43,824 bases of DNA from Glomus cerebriforme. Taxonomy: Eukaryota > Glomeromycota > Glomeromycetes > Glomerales > Glomeraceae. The stretch is from NCBI GenBank assembly GCA_003550305.1, contig QKYT01000455.1, positions 53,856 through 97,679 of the forward strand, written 5' to 3'. Within the stretch, counting starts at the first letter, position 1, and each line of letters begins with the position of its first letter. Positions 25,267-36,914 of the stretch are shown piece by piece. The notes under the pieces were generated by a model. That model had not been told where the DNA came from and did not search any database. It saw only the letters and a program-made list of their open reading frames with translations. The position numbers and the translations under genes were made by a program.

Positions 25267-28200
25267 TTATATGATTTAAGTATTAGCAAATATCTCAATT
25301 ATCACTTTGTATTCTATTCTATTTACTATGATAATCATGTAATTATTCAAGATTTAATTAAAAGAATAATTTATGTACCGTATATTAATATTATGATTAT
25401 TTACAAAGTTTGTCACAATGAAATGTTTTTATGTCTATTATTAAATTGACAATAATATTATTATTTTAACAAAATAAAGATGAATCAATATAATTTTGAT
25501 CACGAAAATCTTGATGAAATCGAACATATAATATATAACGATATAATGTATATATATATTTTTTCCAAAAAAAAAAATAGATACATGAATTTTATAAACA
25601 CGATATAGGAGCAAGAGATTTGGAAAATAAAATGAGTGGTAATTTCTTAAACACGAAATTTGATGATAATCATGGACCAATTGAAAATAGACTAAGGTTG
25701 CAGGAAACACGCCAAAATCAATTAGTTTTTTTGGTTTAAAAATTGAAGAAATTGGTGATGATAGATGTGAGTTTAATCAAAGAAATTCCCTATTAAAGTT
25801 GTAGAGGGTAGAATGAACAGGCGTTGGCTCAAAATAATGGTAAGATGGGCGGTAAATCGTATTTATTGTTCAGTAAAATCCAATATGATGAGAAGACTAT
25901 TATTAACGTGATTCTTGATAACAGGATTTGAATCATAGTCGGGAAAGGAAGTTCATAAAATCAGCTTTTTTGGTCGGATTCCAGTTATAGAACCAATGAA
26001 ACATGTTGCAACAGTTCTTTAGATCTGCTGAAGCAGCATCCTCACCGTTGTATTATCCTCACGAGAATGAATACATAATATTGATCCATCATGGATCGAT
26101 ACAAATATCAGTGATCTAGTGTTTGATCTGGATGAAAAACAAAAATATCGGGTTCTAGAATCTAGGGATACATTATTCTTTCTCAAAGAAACTTTGACTT
26201 AATTATGGTATCATAGAGTAATTTAAATTCCTCGATTCATGGAAGATTTATAATGATGTTCAAAAAAAAAACATTGGTACGCAAATATATTACGCTCGTG
26301 ATGCCAAATAAAATATCTCTGTCGAACGCATGATGTGGATTTTTTAATTGGTTATCATATAGTCATGGTTATATAGTTTATTCTTGTATCAAATTTCAAG
26401 TTTATTTTTTCATTAGGTCATAAAGATATGGTGTTAGATCACGCTTCAAGGACACAAAATGACTTGAATATATAGTTTATTTTGGGGTTTATTTTTAACC
26501 GTGTATACGTGGTGAGACTGGTGAGTGAGGATAGTATCTCTAAGAAATTAGTATACTTAAAGGTAGAACAGCTCATCTCGATGAAATGTGAACACTGGAC
26601 GAATTCCTGATCGATAATTATACTAAAAGCAATATAACATGCTTGGAAACATCTAGCATCACGAATTCGTGCTGTTAACAACTTTATATTCTTATATTAA
26701 GCAATTTATATAATATATACAGCCTGATGGCATCATATACACAAGAACTTTAGTTAAACCTGGAGCTGGATTATTTTAATACTGCTGAATTAGGAAATTT
26801 AGGAACATGTAGTGAAGCTTGATGAAATGTACCAGGGAATAACAATTGTGATAGTGTCAACGATCAATACGGTTTTTATGTATTCTCATGATTATGATAG
26901 ATATAATAAATATTTAGTTTTTTTATCAGCAGATAACATTTTCATTTTTCATACCTAGTCAAATGAGTCATATGAGTCAAAATTGTCTCTTCCGATGATG
27001 CGAATGGTGTATGCTGATGGAGGTTATTGTTGCGATAATGAAAGTTGTAACTGTCACGGTAATAATGGTTTTGGTTTTTTGGCAATTCGTAAAATGAATA
27101 ATAGTTTTAGTAAATTCGGTTGCCCTTGTGATGTTCTTACACTCAGACTTATAACGTGCAGCTGCTGCTGGTGAGAAAAAAATACCAAGACAATTAAAGT
27201 AACTATAACGAAAAGAATGCTGCTAAGTGAAGGTAAGGTAAAGGAAGGAATATTTATAGACAGTGATTACCTTTGTTATAAAAATTATAATTTGAATTTA
27301 ATTCGAAATTAATTTGCTGTCACGCCATTTAGTTGAAATTAAATTTTCAAAATTTTAATTTCGAGATCGAGAAAAAAACACGTCGATATTAATACATTTG
27401 GCCAGAATTAACGGCATATAAATCGTCAAAATTATAATTAGCCAATTCCATCATTGTTTATAGATAGTCTCGATAGAAATATCCATACTATTTACATTAA
27501 TGGCTTCTATGTGTACATAACAATTTTGATTACACACGCCAAAGTCGTAAAACCAACAAAAGATACGAAAAATAAATAAAACTCCATAAAATCATTGTAA
27601 AGACGTTGTAAGTGAAAAAGTTGATTATTTTAGACGAATTGGTAAAGCGATCCGGATAATCCCTGGATAATAATTCATCTTTCCATAGACTGTGGTATTT
27701 TAATTACGAGAGTTAAAGTGATGTTATTACGTGAATTTACAACAAATCAAATCAGGTCATCAGGGATCGATTATTTGACTATATGACTTTCTTAATTATG
27801 CGTGTGATGACCAATTTGGTAAAAAAATTAAGAATTTTTGTAGTCACTTTAAAATAAAGTAATCTTATTATTCAATTAAAGTGATTAAAAAAAAAAATAA
27901 AATCATTTTTTTTACAACTTTTCTAAACCAAACTTTATTTAAACTTTCCAGAACGTTATTCCTTAATTGCAAAGTAACTGCATAGTAAGTATAGTAAGTT
28001 CGTAAAAAAAAAAGAAATGCTTAATGGAAATTTTCTATTCTTCTATATACTGTATTGTGTTATTTATTTATTACCATTTTGTCTGTTATGAATCCAGAAA
28101 TAATTTTAAATATTGTAGTAATAAAAAAAAATGAAATTATCGGCACAAATTTCATCAAATGATCCGCTTAAATTTTTCCTTTCAAAATTTCATTGTATCC

Positions 28201-28592
28201 TTAAATCCCTTGATAAAAATATCTGGACTTCCGAACAATAAAATTATTGTTATACGAACCTCTCACTGAAATAATAAGTATAAATAAAAGTAAAAAAGTA
28301 TTTTATATCACAAAAAAAAATTGGTTAGATGGATCCCAAACATAATAATAATTCGACAAATATATCATAAGATATCAAACGAATGATATCGTTGAAAAGT
28401 TAGTTACAATTATTAATAAAAATCATGATAAAGTAAGTATTAGTTTTGAAATTTATTGGCAAATATTGTAATTAAATCAAAGCTCAGATAATTTTATAAA
28501 ATGGTTAACAAACACAACTATCTATGCAATCTAGTTTTTTTTAAAAAAAAATTACACCTCTCACCTCTCTTAATTAATAACTATATTAACAG
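25267..28592. other. Long intergenic stretch with eroded coding scraps
   Basis: No intact gene. The plus strand at about 25625-26210 shows coding-like pieces broken by stops (NFLNTKFDDNHGPIENRL, GKSYLLFSKIQYDEKTIINV, NISDLVFDLDEKQKYRVLE), a relic of a family I cannot name. At about 26983-27174 a short plus-strand frame is Cys-rich (YCCDNESCNCHG, CPCDV, CSCCW) but has only internal ATGs and no signal peptide. About 27395-27450 holds GGCCAGAATTA-type words. The rest is plain AT-rich sequence. Confidence 0.4.
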
Positions 28593-29670
28593 TTAAACTT
28601 CAATATCCATCACTACACATATTTTTTCAGCTGTAATGTATATACTTTCAAGAATAAAAGCTGCAAGTGCACTAGGTTTAAATAAATGATCATTTTGCGC
28701 CTCCTGAAGACACTGTAAATATATATCTCGTGTGTTTGATTCCGTGTATAAGGAGAGTGGTAAAACTGTGAATCTTGATAGTAAATAACTTAAAAGCAAT
28801 CTTGCCACTCTTCCATTTCCATTAATAAATGGATGAATTATTAAAAAGTAGGAGATAAAACATGATCCAAATTTAATGGCTTCTTCTAATTGTAAGTCAG
28901 TCCGTTTAAACTTTTCTCTGGCTTGACAGAAAAGTTCATTCATTCTGTCTTCTATCAATTCAGGTGACATATAAATAAAGTCGGTTTGTGCAGCCATAAC
29001 AGATTTCTTTCTATATTGACCTGCATCTTTGATCAATTCATCCCCAATTAGTCGGTGCAACTGTTGTGCAAGCTCAGGTGTAAAATTATCAATTGAAAGT
29101 TTAGGAAAGAACATATTTGGGAAAATACTATTCATAGCATTATGAAGATTTTTGATTTTTTTAGCTAAACGTGAAGTTCTATCAGGTATAATACAAGATT
29201 TCGCGAAAAATTTTCTGCAAAGCCAGTCCATAAAAACACTAAGAAATCCAGGTTCCTTTAGTGATTTTCGTACAAATTCAATAGTAAGATCAACGTCACT
29301 CTCTACAGAAATACATTCAAGAAGGTAATGTTCACGATGAAGGTTGATGTATCCCTTCCAAAATAACTCATCATTTTCATTATCAGAGACTGTTAATAAT
29401 ATTGCATGTTGAAGCTTTTTGATTGAGGAGATAAAATAAACAACATCTCTTTCATCATAGGAATTCTTCCACCAAGGTTTGTTTAAAATTTCAAAGTTGG
29501 AATGTATCATCTAGTATAAAATTACAGATAATTATTTTTTTTTTAAATATTAATAATTGCAGACATTTTAAACTTAATAAGGATTAAAAAAAAACAATAT
29601 ATACATTAAATTTACGACGGGAGGTTTCTTGTTCGCTTCTACTATTACTTACTTCTCCTGATCGACTCAT
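28593..29670 (-). CDS. Fic-domain protein (AMPylase-type) with Asn in the metal-binding motif position
   Basis: Two exons: 29670-29605 (MSRSGEVSNSRSEQETSRRK, then FN) and 29510-28593, joined in phase across an ATGTATAT...ACTAG intron, giving 327 residues. The ATG at 29510 sits directly after the acceptor AG, so the upstream exon is the likely true start. The C-terminal third is a Fic domain with HPFINGNGRVARLL (catalytic His 248). The family motif is HxFx(D/E)GNGRxxR; here Asn replaces the Asp/Glu that binds Mg2+. Fic enzymes transfer AMP or related groups from nucleotides to Ser, Thr or Tyr of target proteins. No transmembrane segment or TPR repeat of the animal FICD type is seen, and no clear inhibitory (S/T)xxxE(G/N) helix. 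The all-helical N-terminal half is unassigned. Whether it is active with Asn is open. Confidence 0.85.
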
Positions 29671-31395
29671 TTTACGAAAGAAAGTGCGTGGAAAAATGAG
29701 TTGTAAAAACGAGCGGAAATGAGAAAAAGAGAACATTTTATATTAAAAGTTATTGATAGATTACGAATAAAAGCGAAAATTAAATTTTTGGCAAAATGAT
29801 ACTTTTCTATCATCAGTATATTCCTTGACAACATGTGATTTTTAAGGGGTCAAATTTTGTAAGATTTAGACAAATTATATGAAAACACGTGGTAAAAAAA
29901 TTGGTGTGGCTTGTGCGATATTCTACTGTATTTCTATTTTTTTCTAAACTGTACGCAACTGCACATTTGTCCCACTATATCGAACAGAAAAAACCATAAA
30001 TATCATGTTTACTTCTTCTATAAGTACTTAAAGTTGTGGAAGGGTTTTTTTACAGACCAACTTAGCACTATTTTAGAAGGAAAGAACATGGGCCTTAACA
30101 AAATGAAATTGAAAATCTTCATGGGAAGGGAATACTGGTCATTCTTTTCTTAGGTTAATTGATGAAATGTGTAAATTCATAATGTGGCATAGTTGAAATT
30201 ATCGACCACTGAATGAAAAATTCATTTGGACATAAGAAAAATTTTTTGCGGTAAAGTTTGTGTATGAAGAATTTTTTTCGTGCAACATTTATAAGTTTCA
30301 TGTAGAAACGGTCTCAGGATGAAAATTTGTAAATATCGTTATACTAAATTCTTTTTTTTTAGTTTTTATGTTAAAATTCTTATAGATTAATCGGAATGTC
30401 TGCAGTTGATACAGATAGATATACTGTATGTATAATGATAACAATAAGAGATAGGGTTCAAAGAATATGAGGTAATCATCCTTTCTTACATTTTATATTG
30501 AATAACTTAAATTTAGCATTTTCTTTAGAAATGGAGAAGCAGTATAATATGTAGTAGAAGTATCAGCGGCCAGTACCAATATTAAAAGGGTATTCAGGAT
30601 ATTCAGTTAAAGAAATACTATATAGCAGAAAACAGAAGATCGATGGTTATATATTTACTAGTATCATCGTAATTGCTTTGTCATTTCATAGTACATTAAC
30701 GAAATCGCATTAATTTGAATACATTTTTATTATTTTGATTTTTTTAGACAAAAAAAAAAGGTAATTGGTGACCAAATTTAAAAATTGACAGACTTATCTT
30801 ACAGTCTATTGAAATTTTTTGTACAATATCAATGATTATCTTTAAGTGCATAACAGGTTAAAGTTGCTGATTTATAGATTATAAGTCTGGCCAAATTTTT
30901 ATTAATTCTGGCCGAATTTATAATGCCGGTCTAATTTGGTTAAACATATTTATATGTTTATATTATGTTAATCAGGACATCTGGTCATTTTGTATATAGT
31001 ATATCTTTCATTTTACGTAATGCTAAACAGTTAATGGAAATATCAATGCTGGACAATAAAAAGTTTATTTTATTTTGTCAATTCAATCAGTGAAAAAATG
31101 ATTTGTTTAATTGGGCGTTAAGTCTTATGACATTTCCATAGACTGTTAAGGAGGGATAGTGGACCAGACGATCATCAATTAAATGATATCGTAATAATTA
31201 TAAACAATATTTTTTTTTTAGGAAAATCTTGTATCTTGTATCATCTACAAACTTACACAAATTTACTGACATTTTCGTTGTTCCAATTAGCAATAATTGA
31301 CAATGAAAGTAATTTTTAAGTAACTATTATCTCTTATCTACTATCCACTATACCCAAATTATTTTTCACTCTTTTTTTTTTTTTTAACAAACAAA
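29671..31395. other. Intergenic region between the Fic and pseudo-E2 genes
   Basis: Upstream side of both neighbours. A CACGTG box is at 29886-29891, about 216 bases before the Fic start. Words of the GGCCAAATTTT / GGCCGAATTT type occur at 30893-30945. The open frame at 29911-30153 has no coding character. The last 40 bases before 31396 (CACT, T run, AACAAACAAA) match the leader of the canonical E2. Confidence 0.45.
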
Positions 31396-32382
<987 letters not shown>

Positions 32383-33189
32383 CTTTTTGAAAGTTACTTA
32401 TAAATTTTATTAATATATCTAACTTCAATATTTATATATAAAGTTATACATAATTTGATTGATGATTGGTTTCTTCAAATAAGTTTATTTATAATTATTA
32501 ACAGTAAAATAAAATTTTAAAATTTTTTTTCCAAATTACTCATTAAATATTAATGATGGTCGTGTATCTTTAATATTCTTATTTTTAAAAGAAAAAATAA
32601 AGCTATCCTTAGTTTATGTACTGTACAGCACATATCAACATAATGTCGGTGAATAAATGCTGCAATATATATATATATATAATTCTGAATGCCAAATGTC
32701 ATTTCGATAAATCCACCATGTTAAGTGTGTATAATATATAAAGAATTTATTCTAACAGTATGTTTCTGGAAAAGTAATATTATATGGTAGAAATGGAGAA
32801 ATAAACACAAAAAAAGACAGTGTTCAATAACAGCAGTTTCATGTAAATTACTTTTAGAAATATCATTGCTGCAGTTCATCCATTAATATCAACATTTATT
32901 TTTATAATTACTATAATTGCAAAAAAAAAAAAAAAAAATTTAGTGACAAATTAATAACGACATGCATCCAAAATTATTTAAAGGAATTTGACACGTTGTT
33001 AAAGCAGTTGCTTAACTCCGGCTGAAATTAATTTGGCCGGGATTAATAATTTTTGTTTTTCCAACTCTGGCCAAAAATTTTAACGCTGACCAGAGTTAAT
33101 ACTAAATTTGAATTTACCTTAATTTATGCCGATCATATAAAAACAACGTCTACAACGAAATAATAAAATATGATTTATTCTTTTTTTTT
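32383..33189. other. Intergenic region, no gene seen
   Basis: 3' side of the pseudo-E2 gene. Contains a TA run (about 32668-32682), a 17-18 base A run (about 32923) and, at 33010-33130, a cluster of GGCCGGGATTAAT / CTGGCCAAAAATTT / GACCAGAGTTAAT words in both orientations that looks like a small foldback repeat. No coding signal. Confidence 0.45.
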
Positions 33190-34048
33190 GAATTTTTATT
33201 AAAAAATATGTTTTTGCTAACTTTTTACTATAATAATATTAAAAGAATTTTTAATTGGGTTTGTTTATATTTAAAAACAATAAAAGTACTATAGACTATT
33301 AAATTTTACTATTCTAAAAATTTATATTCCTTAATTATTCTTTTCTAATTTATTTCTATTATTTCTATTTTTATTTTGTTTTTTATATCATTATTTCTTT
33401 CTATTTCTGCTACCTTACTACATCATCTATCATATTTTTTTTAAGATTTACTCAATCTTCTTGCTCGTAATTTTCCTTCTTGTTTCAATTAGAGTGATAG
33501 GTCTGGTAACTTTTAAATTATTCTTTTATTTTGTTTCTTTCATTGAATCTTCACTTTTTTTCCACATTTCATAAGATCCCTGATCTTCCTGACACTTTTC
33601 TTTTTCCAAGTCAATATATATTTTTTTGTTTATAACCATTTTTTCTTCAAATAGTTCTTTCCGTATTTCCCTTTCTTCTTTATTTATACAACTTCGTCAC
33701 ATTCTTGAAGATTTCCCTTGATTTCCTTTTCTTTATATATTATGTGTGTACTTTTGGTCAGCTGTTTCTTTTATTGTATATTCTTTTGCATTGATATGTT
33801 TAAGTATTCTTTCAGTCATTTACCAGGATCTTCCGTTAAGAATTCCTTTAACTTGTTATTTATCCTTTTTTCTTTCATTTTCACCTTCTTTCATTGATAT
33901 ATCAATCTGTTCGATATTCAATTTCTCTGTTTTCTTAGGCTTGTTTTCTGTTACGTATTTCTGTTTTAGTAGCTTTCTTTTCATTTCTTTTATCTTCTTT
34001 CTTCTTGTTGAAATGATAAACTCTTTAGTCCTTTATATTGCTTCATAA

Positions 34049-34193
34049 AGTATATAGTAAATAAATAGGGGATTAAAAATAAGTATGTAGGAAATAAATA
34101 GGGGATTAAACAAAAGTATGTATGAAAGAAATAAGGGATTAAACAAAAGTATATAGAGAATTAAAAAAAAAGTATCTAGGAAATAAATAGGAT
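34049..34193. repeat. Minisatellite, about 4 copies of a 30-33 bp unit
   Basis: Units of the form AGTATGTAGGAAATAAATAGG followed by GGATTAAACAAA repeat four times, with shortening and A-run changes in the later units. It separates the LINE-like coding relic from the 118-bp modules. Absent in this form from copy A, where the join reads AAATTAAATAAAATAAAGAGG. Confidence 0.75.
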
Positions 34194-34195
34194 TT

Positions 34196-34437
34196 TAATC
34201 TAAACCAAACCAGCCAGTTAGGAGAGACTCGACTATTTGACTGGTTTTTCCTTGCCTGTAACGAGGAAAATCAACTCATATACAGTATAAGGAAGATAAA
34301 GAGGGGAAAAGTAACCAAACCAGCTAGTTAGGAGAGACTCGACTATCTGACTGGTTTTTCCTTGCCTGTAACGAGAAATTCAACCCATATACAGTATAAG
34401 GAAGATAAAGTGGGAGTTTAAATGAAGAGAGGTTTAG
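34196..34437. repeat. Two tandem copies of the dispersed 118-bp module
   Basis: Two units (about 34200-34313 and 34314-34437), nearly identical: AACCAAACCAGC(C/T)AGTTAGG, GAGACTCGACTAT(T/C)TGACTGGTTTTTCC, TTGCCTGTAACGAG, then CATATACAGTATAAGGAAGATAAAG. The same module is single at 18025-18140. CCAGTTAG can pair with CTGACTGG in the unit. Confidence 0.85.
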
Positions 34438-34440
34438 TTT

Positions 34441-35430
34441 TTTAAAAATGAAAAATAAAAGAATAGGTATTTATATATTAATTGAAATTTTGATATATCA
34501 TTCACCTTTAATAAAATTTACAAAGGATATGTCATAAGAATTTATAATTTCGATGATGCAATGTACTACTTAATTACATGAATCATTATTGAGGGATGAA
34601 TAAATTTGGCAATCACAAGCATTTAATTTATCTAGAAATTTTATGTCATTAAAGACCACTTGAAAGTGAATGTGTCACCATACATTTTTATTAAATTGAT
34701 ATTTTATGAAAAAATAAAATTAATCACTTTAGCCAGAATATAAAAATTTCTAATTCAATTTGAACTATAACGAAATTAATATCAATAAATTATTTTCATC
34801 TGTTTTTCATAAGATCGTTAAATACAATAATTTTTAAGGAAATTATTCGTAGCATCACTATTATTTTGCGGCAATTATAAAAATTATTTTATTTGTTTTA
34901 CACGAAACTATAAACACGAACTTTGCACATGATACGACAGTTACGACACGTAAAAATACGTGTGGACATGAATCAATTGAATAATGTAGTGCAAAAATCA
35001 ACTTTTTTAATATGTTTCAATATAATCATAATTTGTAACAAACAAATACAACAAATATCAGCGATAACATACTACATCAAAAAATAATAAATTTATAAAT
35101 AATTCGCAACTAACAAAATAAATTATTTGGAAAGTCTAAATCTTTTTAAAATAATATCTCTAGAAAAGGCGTGTAGCTTATTTTTTAGTCTTCGCAACTT
35201 ATAAAGCGACATTTTAAAATTTTAAAGAATTTTACGTTCGATAATATTTCAACGCAGTAAAATTTCAAATCGTAGCACAATATTTGTAACACAGAATTCT
35301 GAAATTCCGGATGCATAAAAAAAAAGAAATTTCTTTTTTATTCCATTTAAACTATTCTTCTGATACAATTTTTATTTTTTTTTTACAATAAAGTTTATTC
35401 ATATTATTTTCTCAAGCAAACTATCGAACT
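34441..35430. other. Upstream region of the kinase gene, no other gene seen
   Basis: AT-rich sequence with no supported frame. The final 100 bases before 35431 are T-rich, then CAATAAAGTTTATTCATATTATTTTC, a plausible promoter and leader. No TATA box can be told from the general TATA background. Confidence 0.4.
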
Positions 35431-36914
35431 ATGAGATTATGTAAAGAATGTAATCAAGAAAATACAGGATATGAATGGTGTAACGCATGTAACGCAAAAC
35501 ATTTTCAACAAAATTTTGAAAATTGGACTAGTGGTAATGATGATATTGATAAATTTATTCAAAATGCTCAGCTATCAGCAGTAGGTTATTATAAAGTATT
35601 AGAGTGGATACCTTATGATAGATTTTATAAATTTGAATATATTGCAAAAGGTGGGTATGGCAAAGTATATAAAGCAAATTGGATCGATGGATATATAGGT
35701 TATTGGGATGATGAAAATCAAAATTGGCAACGATATCAACTCAATAAGCTCGTAGCTCTAAAAAGTTTAAATAATTCAGAAAATATTACATTAGAATTTA
35801 TCAATGAGGTATAAATTAATTTACCAATTAATGTAAATTATTATTATTACTAATATATTTTTAATATACTGTATATATATTTATTATTTAGATTACATTG
35901 CATCATAAAGTTGGTAATGGTATTGATTCTATTATTAGATTATATGGAATAACTCAAGATCCAGACACAAAAAATTATATAATGGTTTTGGATTATGCAG
36001 AGAATGGAAGTTTACGAAATTATTTAGATAAAAGTTATGATCAATTAAGTTGGATAGATAAAATTAGTAGTTTATTTGATATTGCATATGGACTTAAACA
36101 AATTCATGAAAAAAAGCTAATTCATCGAGATTTACATATTGGTAATATACTTTTTACATTTATGACATGTATAACAGATATGGGATTATGTAAACCCGCA
36201 AATTATAAAGAATTAGAAAATACAAAAGATAATATATATGGCGTTTTATCTTATGTTGCTCCTGAAATTTTAAGAGGACAAGATTATACAAAAGCTGCTG
36301 ATATTTATAGTTTTGGTATAATTATGTATGAAGTAATTTCTGGTTTACCTCCTTATCATGATGTAAGTCATGATGAGAATTTAGGAATTAAAATTTGTCA
36401 AGGAATTAGACCAAGGTTTAATATTAAAGTACCCCAATTAATTGTACATTTAATTAAAAGATGTTTAGATGCGAATCCATTAAATCGACCAACTGCCGAT
36501 GAAATTCATTTAACTTTATGTAAATGGTATCATGAACTAAGAGAAACGGATGAAACAATTGAATTTGAAGAAACGGAATTAATAAAGCAAATTAAAGAAG
36601 CAGAAGAAATCAATAATAATTCAGAAACAAGTCATAATATTCCTTTAACTAGTTTATCATATGAAACACATTCCGAAGCTATTTATACAAGCAGATTACT
36701 TAAATTTAATAATCTTCCTGAACCAAAAAATTCAGATGATTATTATGAACAAAATAATAATATAATAAGCACGGAATTTTCAGGTAAACAAATTCTTATT
36801 TTTTGATTGAAAAAATTGAAATAATCCATAACTGAAATTTTATTTTATTTTATAGACTCTTTACAAATTAATATTTCCAAATTGAATATCAACGAAGATG
36901 ATGATAACTTTTAA
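35431..36914 (+). CDS. Protein kinase, TKL-like, with N-terminal CxxC pair
   Basis: Three exons: 35431-35808, 35892-36783 and 36856-36914, giving 442 residues. The N-terminus MRLCKECNQENTGYEWCNAC has two CxxC pairs that could bind zinc, followed by a linker (NAQLSAVGYYKVLEWIPYDRF) characteristic of the large Rhizophagus kinase family. The kinase domain runs from about 90: glycine loop AKGGYGKVYKA, Lys 111 in LVALKSL, catalytic HRDLHIGNIL (Asp 206) and SYVAPEIL. The Mg2+-binding DFG is DMG (222-224). The domain ends near NRPTADEIHLTLCKWY. The last exon supplies SLQINISKLNINEDDDNF, a tail usual in this family. It phosphorylates Ser/Thr or Tyr of unknown targets, probably in cytosolic signalling. 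Exon 3 is joined because the exon-2 frame otherwise ends in an unrelated tail. Confidence 0.88.

Larger units (their letters stand above)
33190..34440 (-). mobile_element. LINE-like retrotransposon relic, copy B
   Basis: Homologous by eye to 17050-18150. On the minus strand about 33510-33465 encodes VTRPITLIETRRKITSKK, which matches the conserved RPIxLLxxxRK block at the N-side of LINE-type reverse transcriptases. Upstream on the same strand (about 33700-33540) comes a Lys/Glu-rich, partly open stretch (EEKMVINKKIYIDLEKEK, YEMWKKSED), and downstream there are many stops. The frame at 33746-34048 on the plus strand is only the antisense of this purine-rich region. Its 5' side on the minus strand carries two tandem 118-bp modules. 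Dead element. Confidence 0.55.

Noticed and set aside
26083..26097. GATCCAT-C-ATGGATC palindrome
   Set aside because: A single short palindrome in a decayed stretch with no gene context; chance is sufficient.
29911..30153. 80-residue frame upstream of the Fic gene
   Set aside because: Mixed composition without domain; overlaps the probable Fic promoter region.
33746..34048. 100-residue hydrophobic frame resembling a membrane protein
   Set aside because: Antisense of the purine-rich LINE-like relic copy B; the minus strand carries the reverse-transcriptase block.
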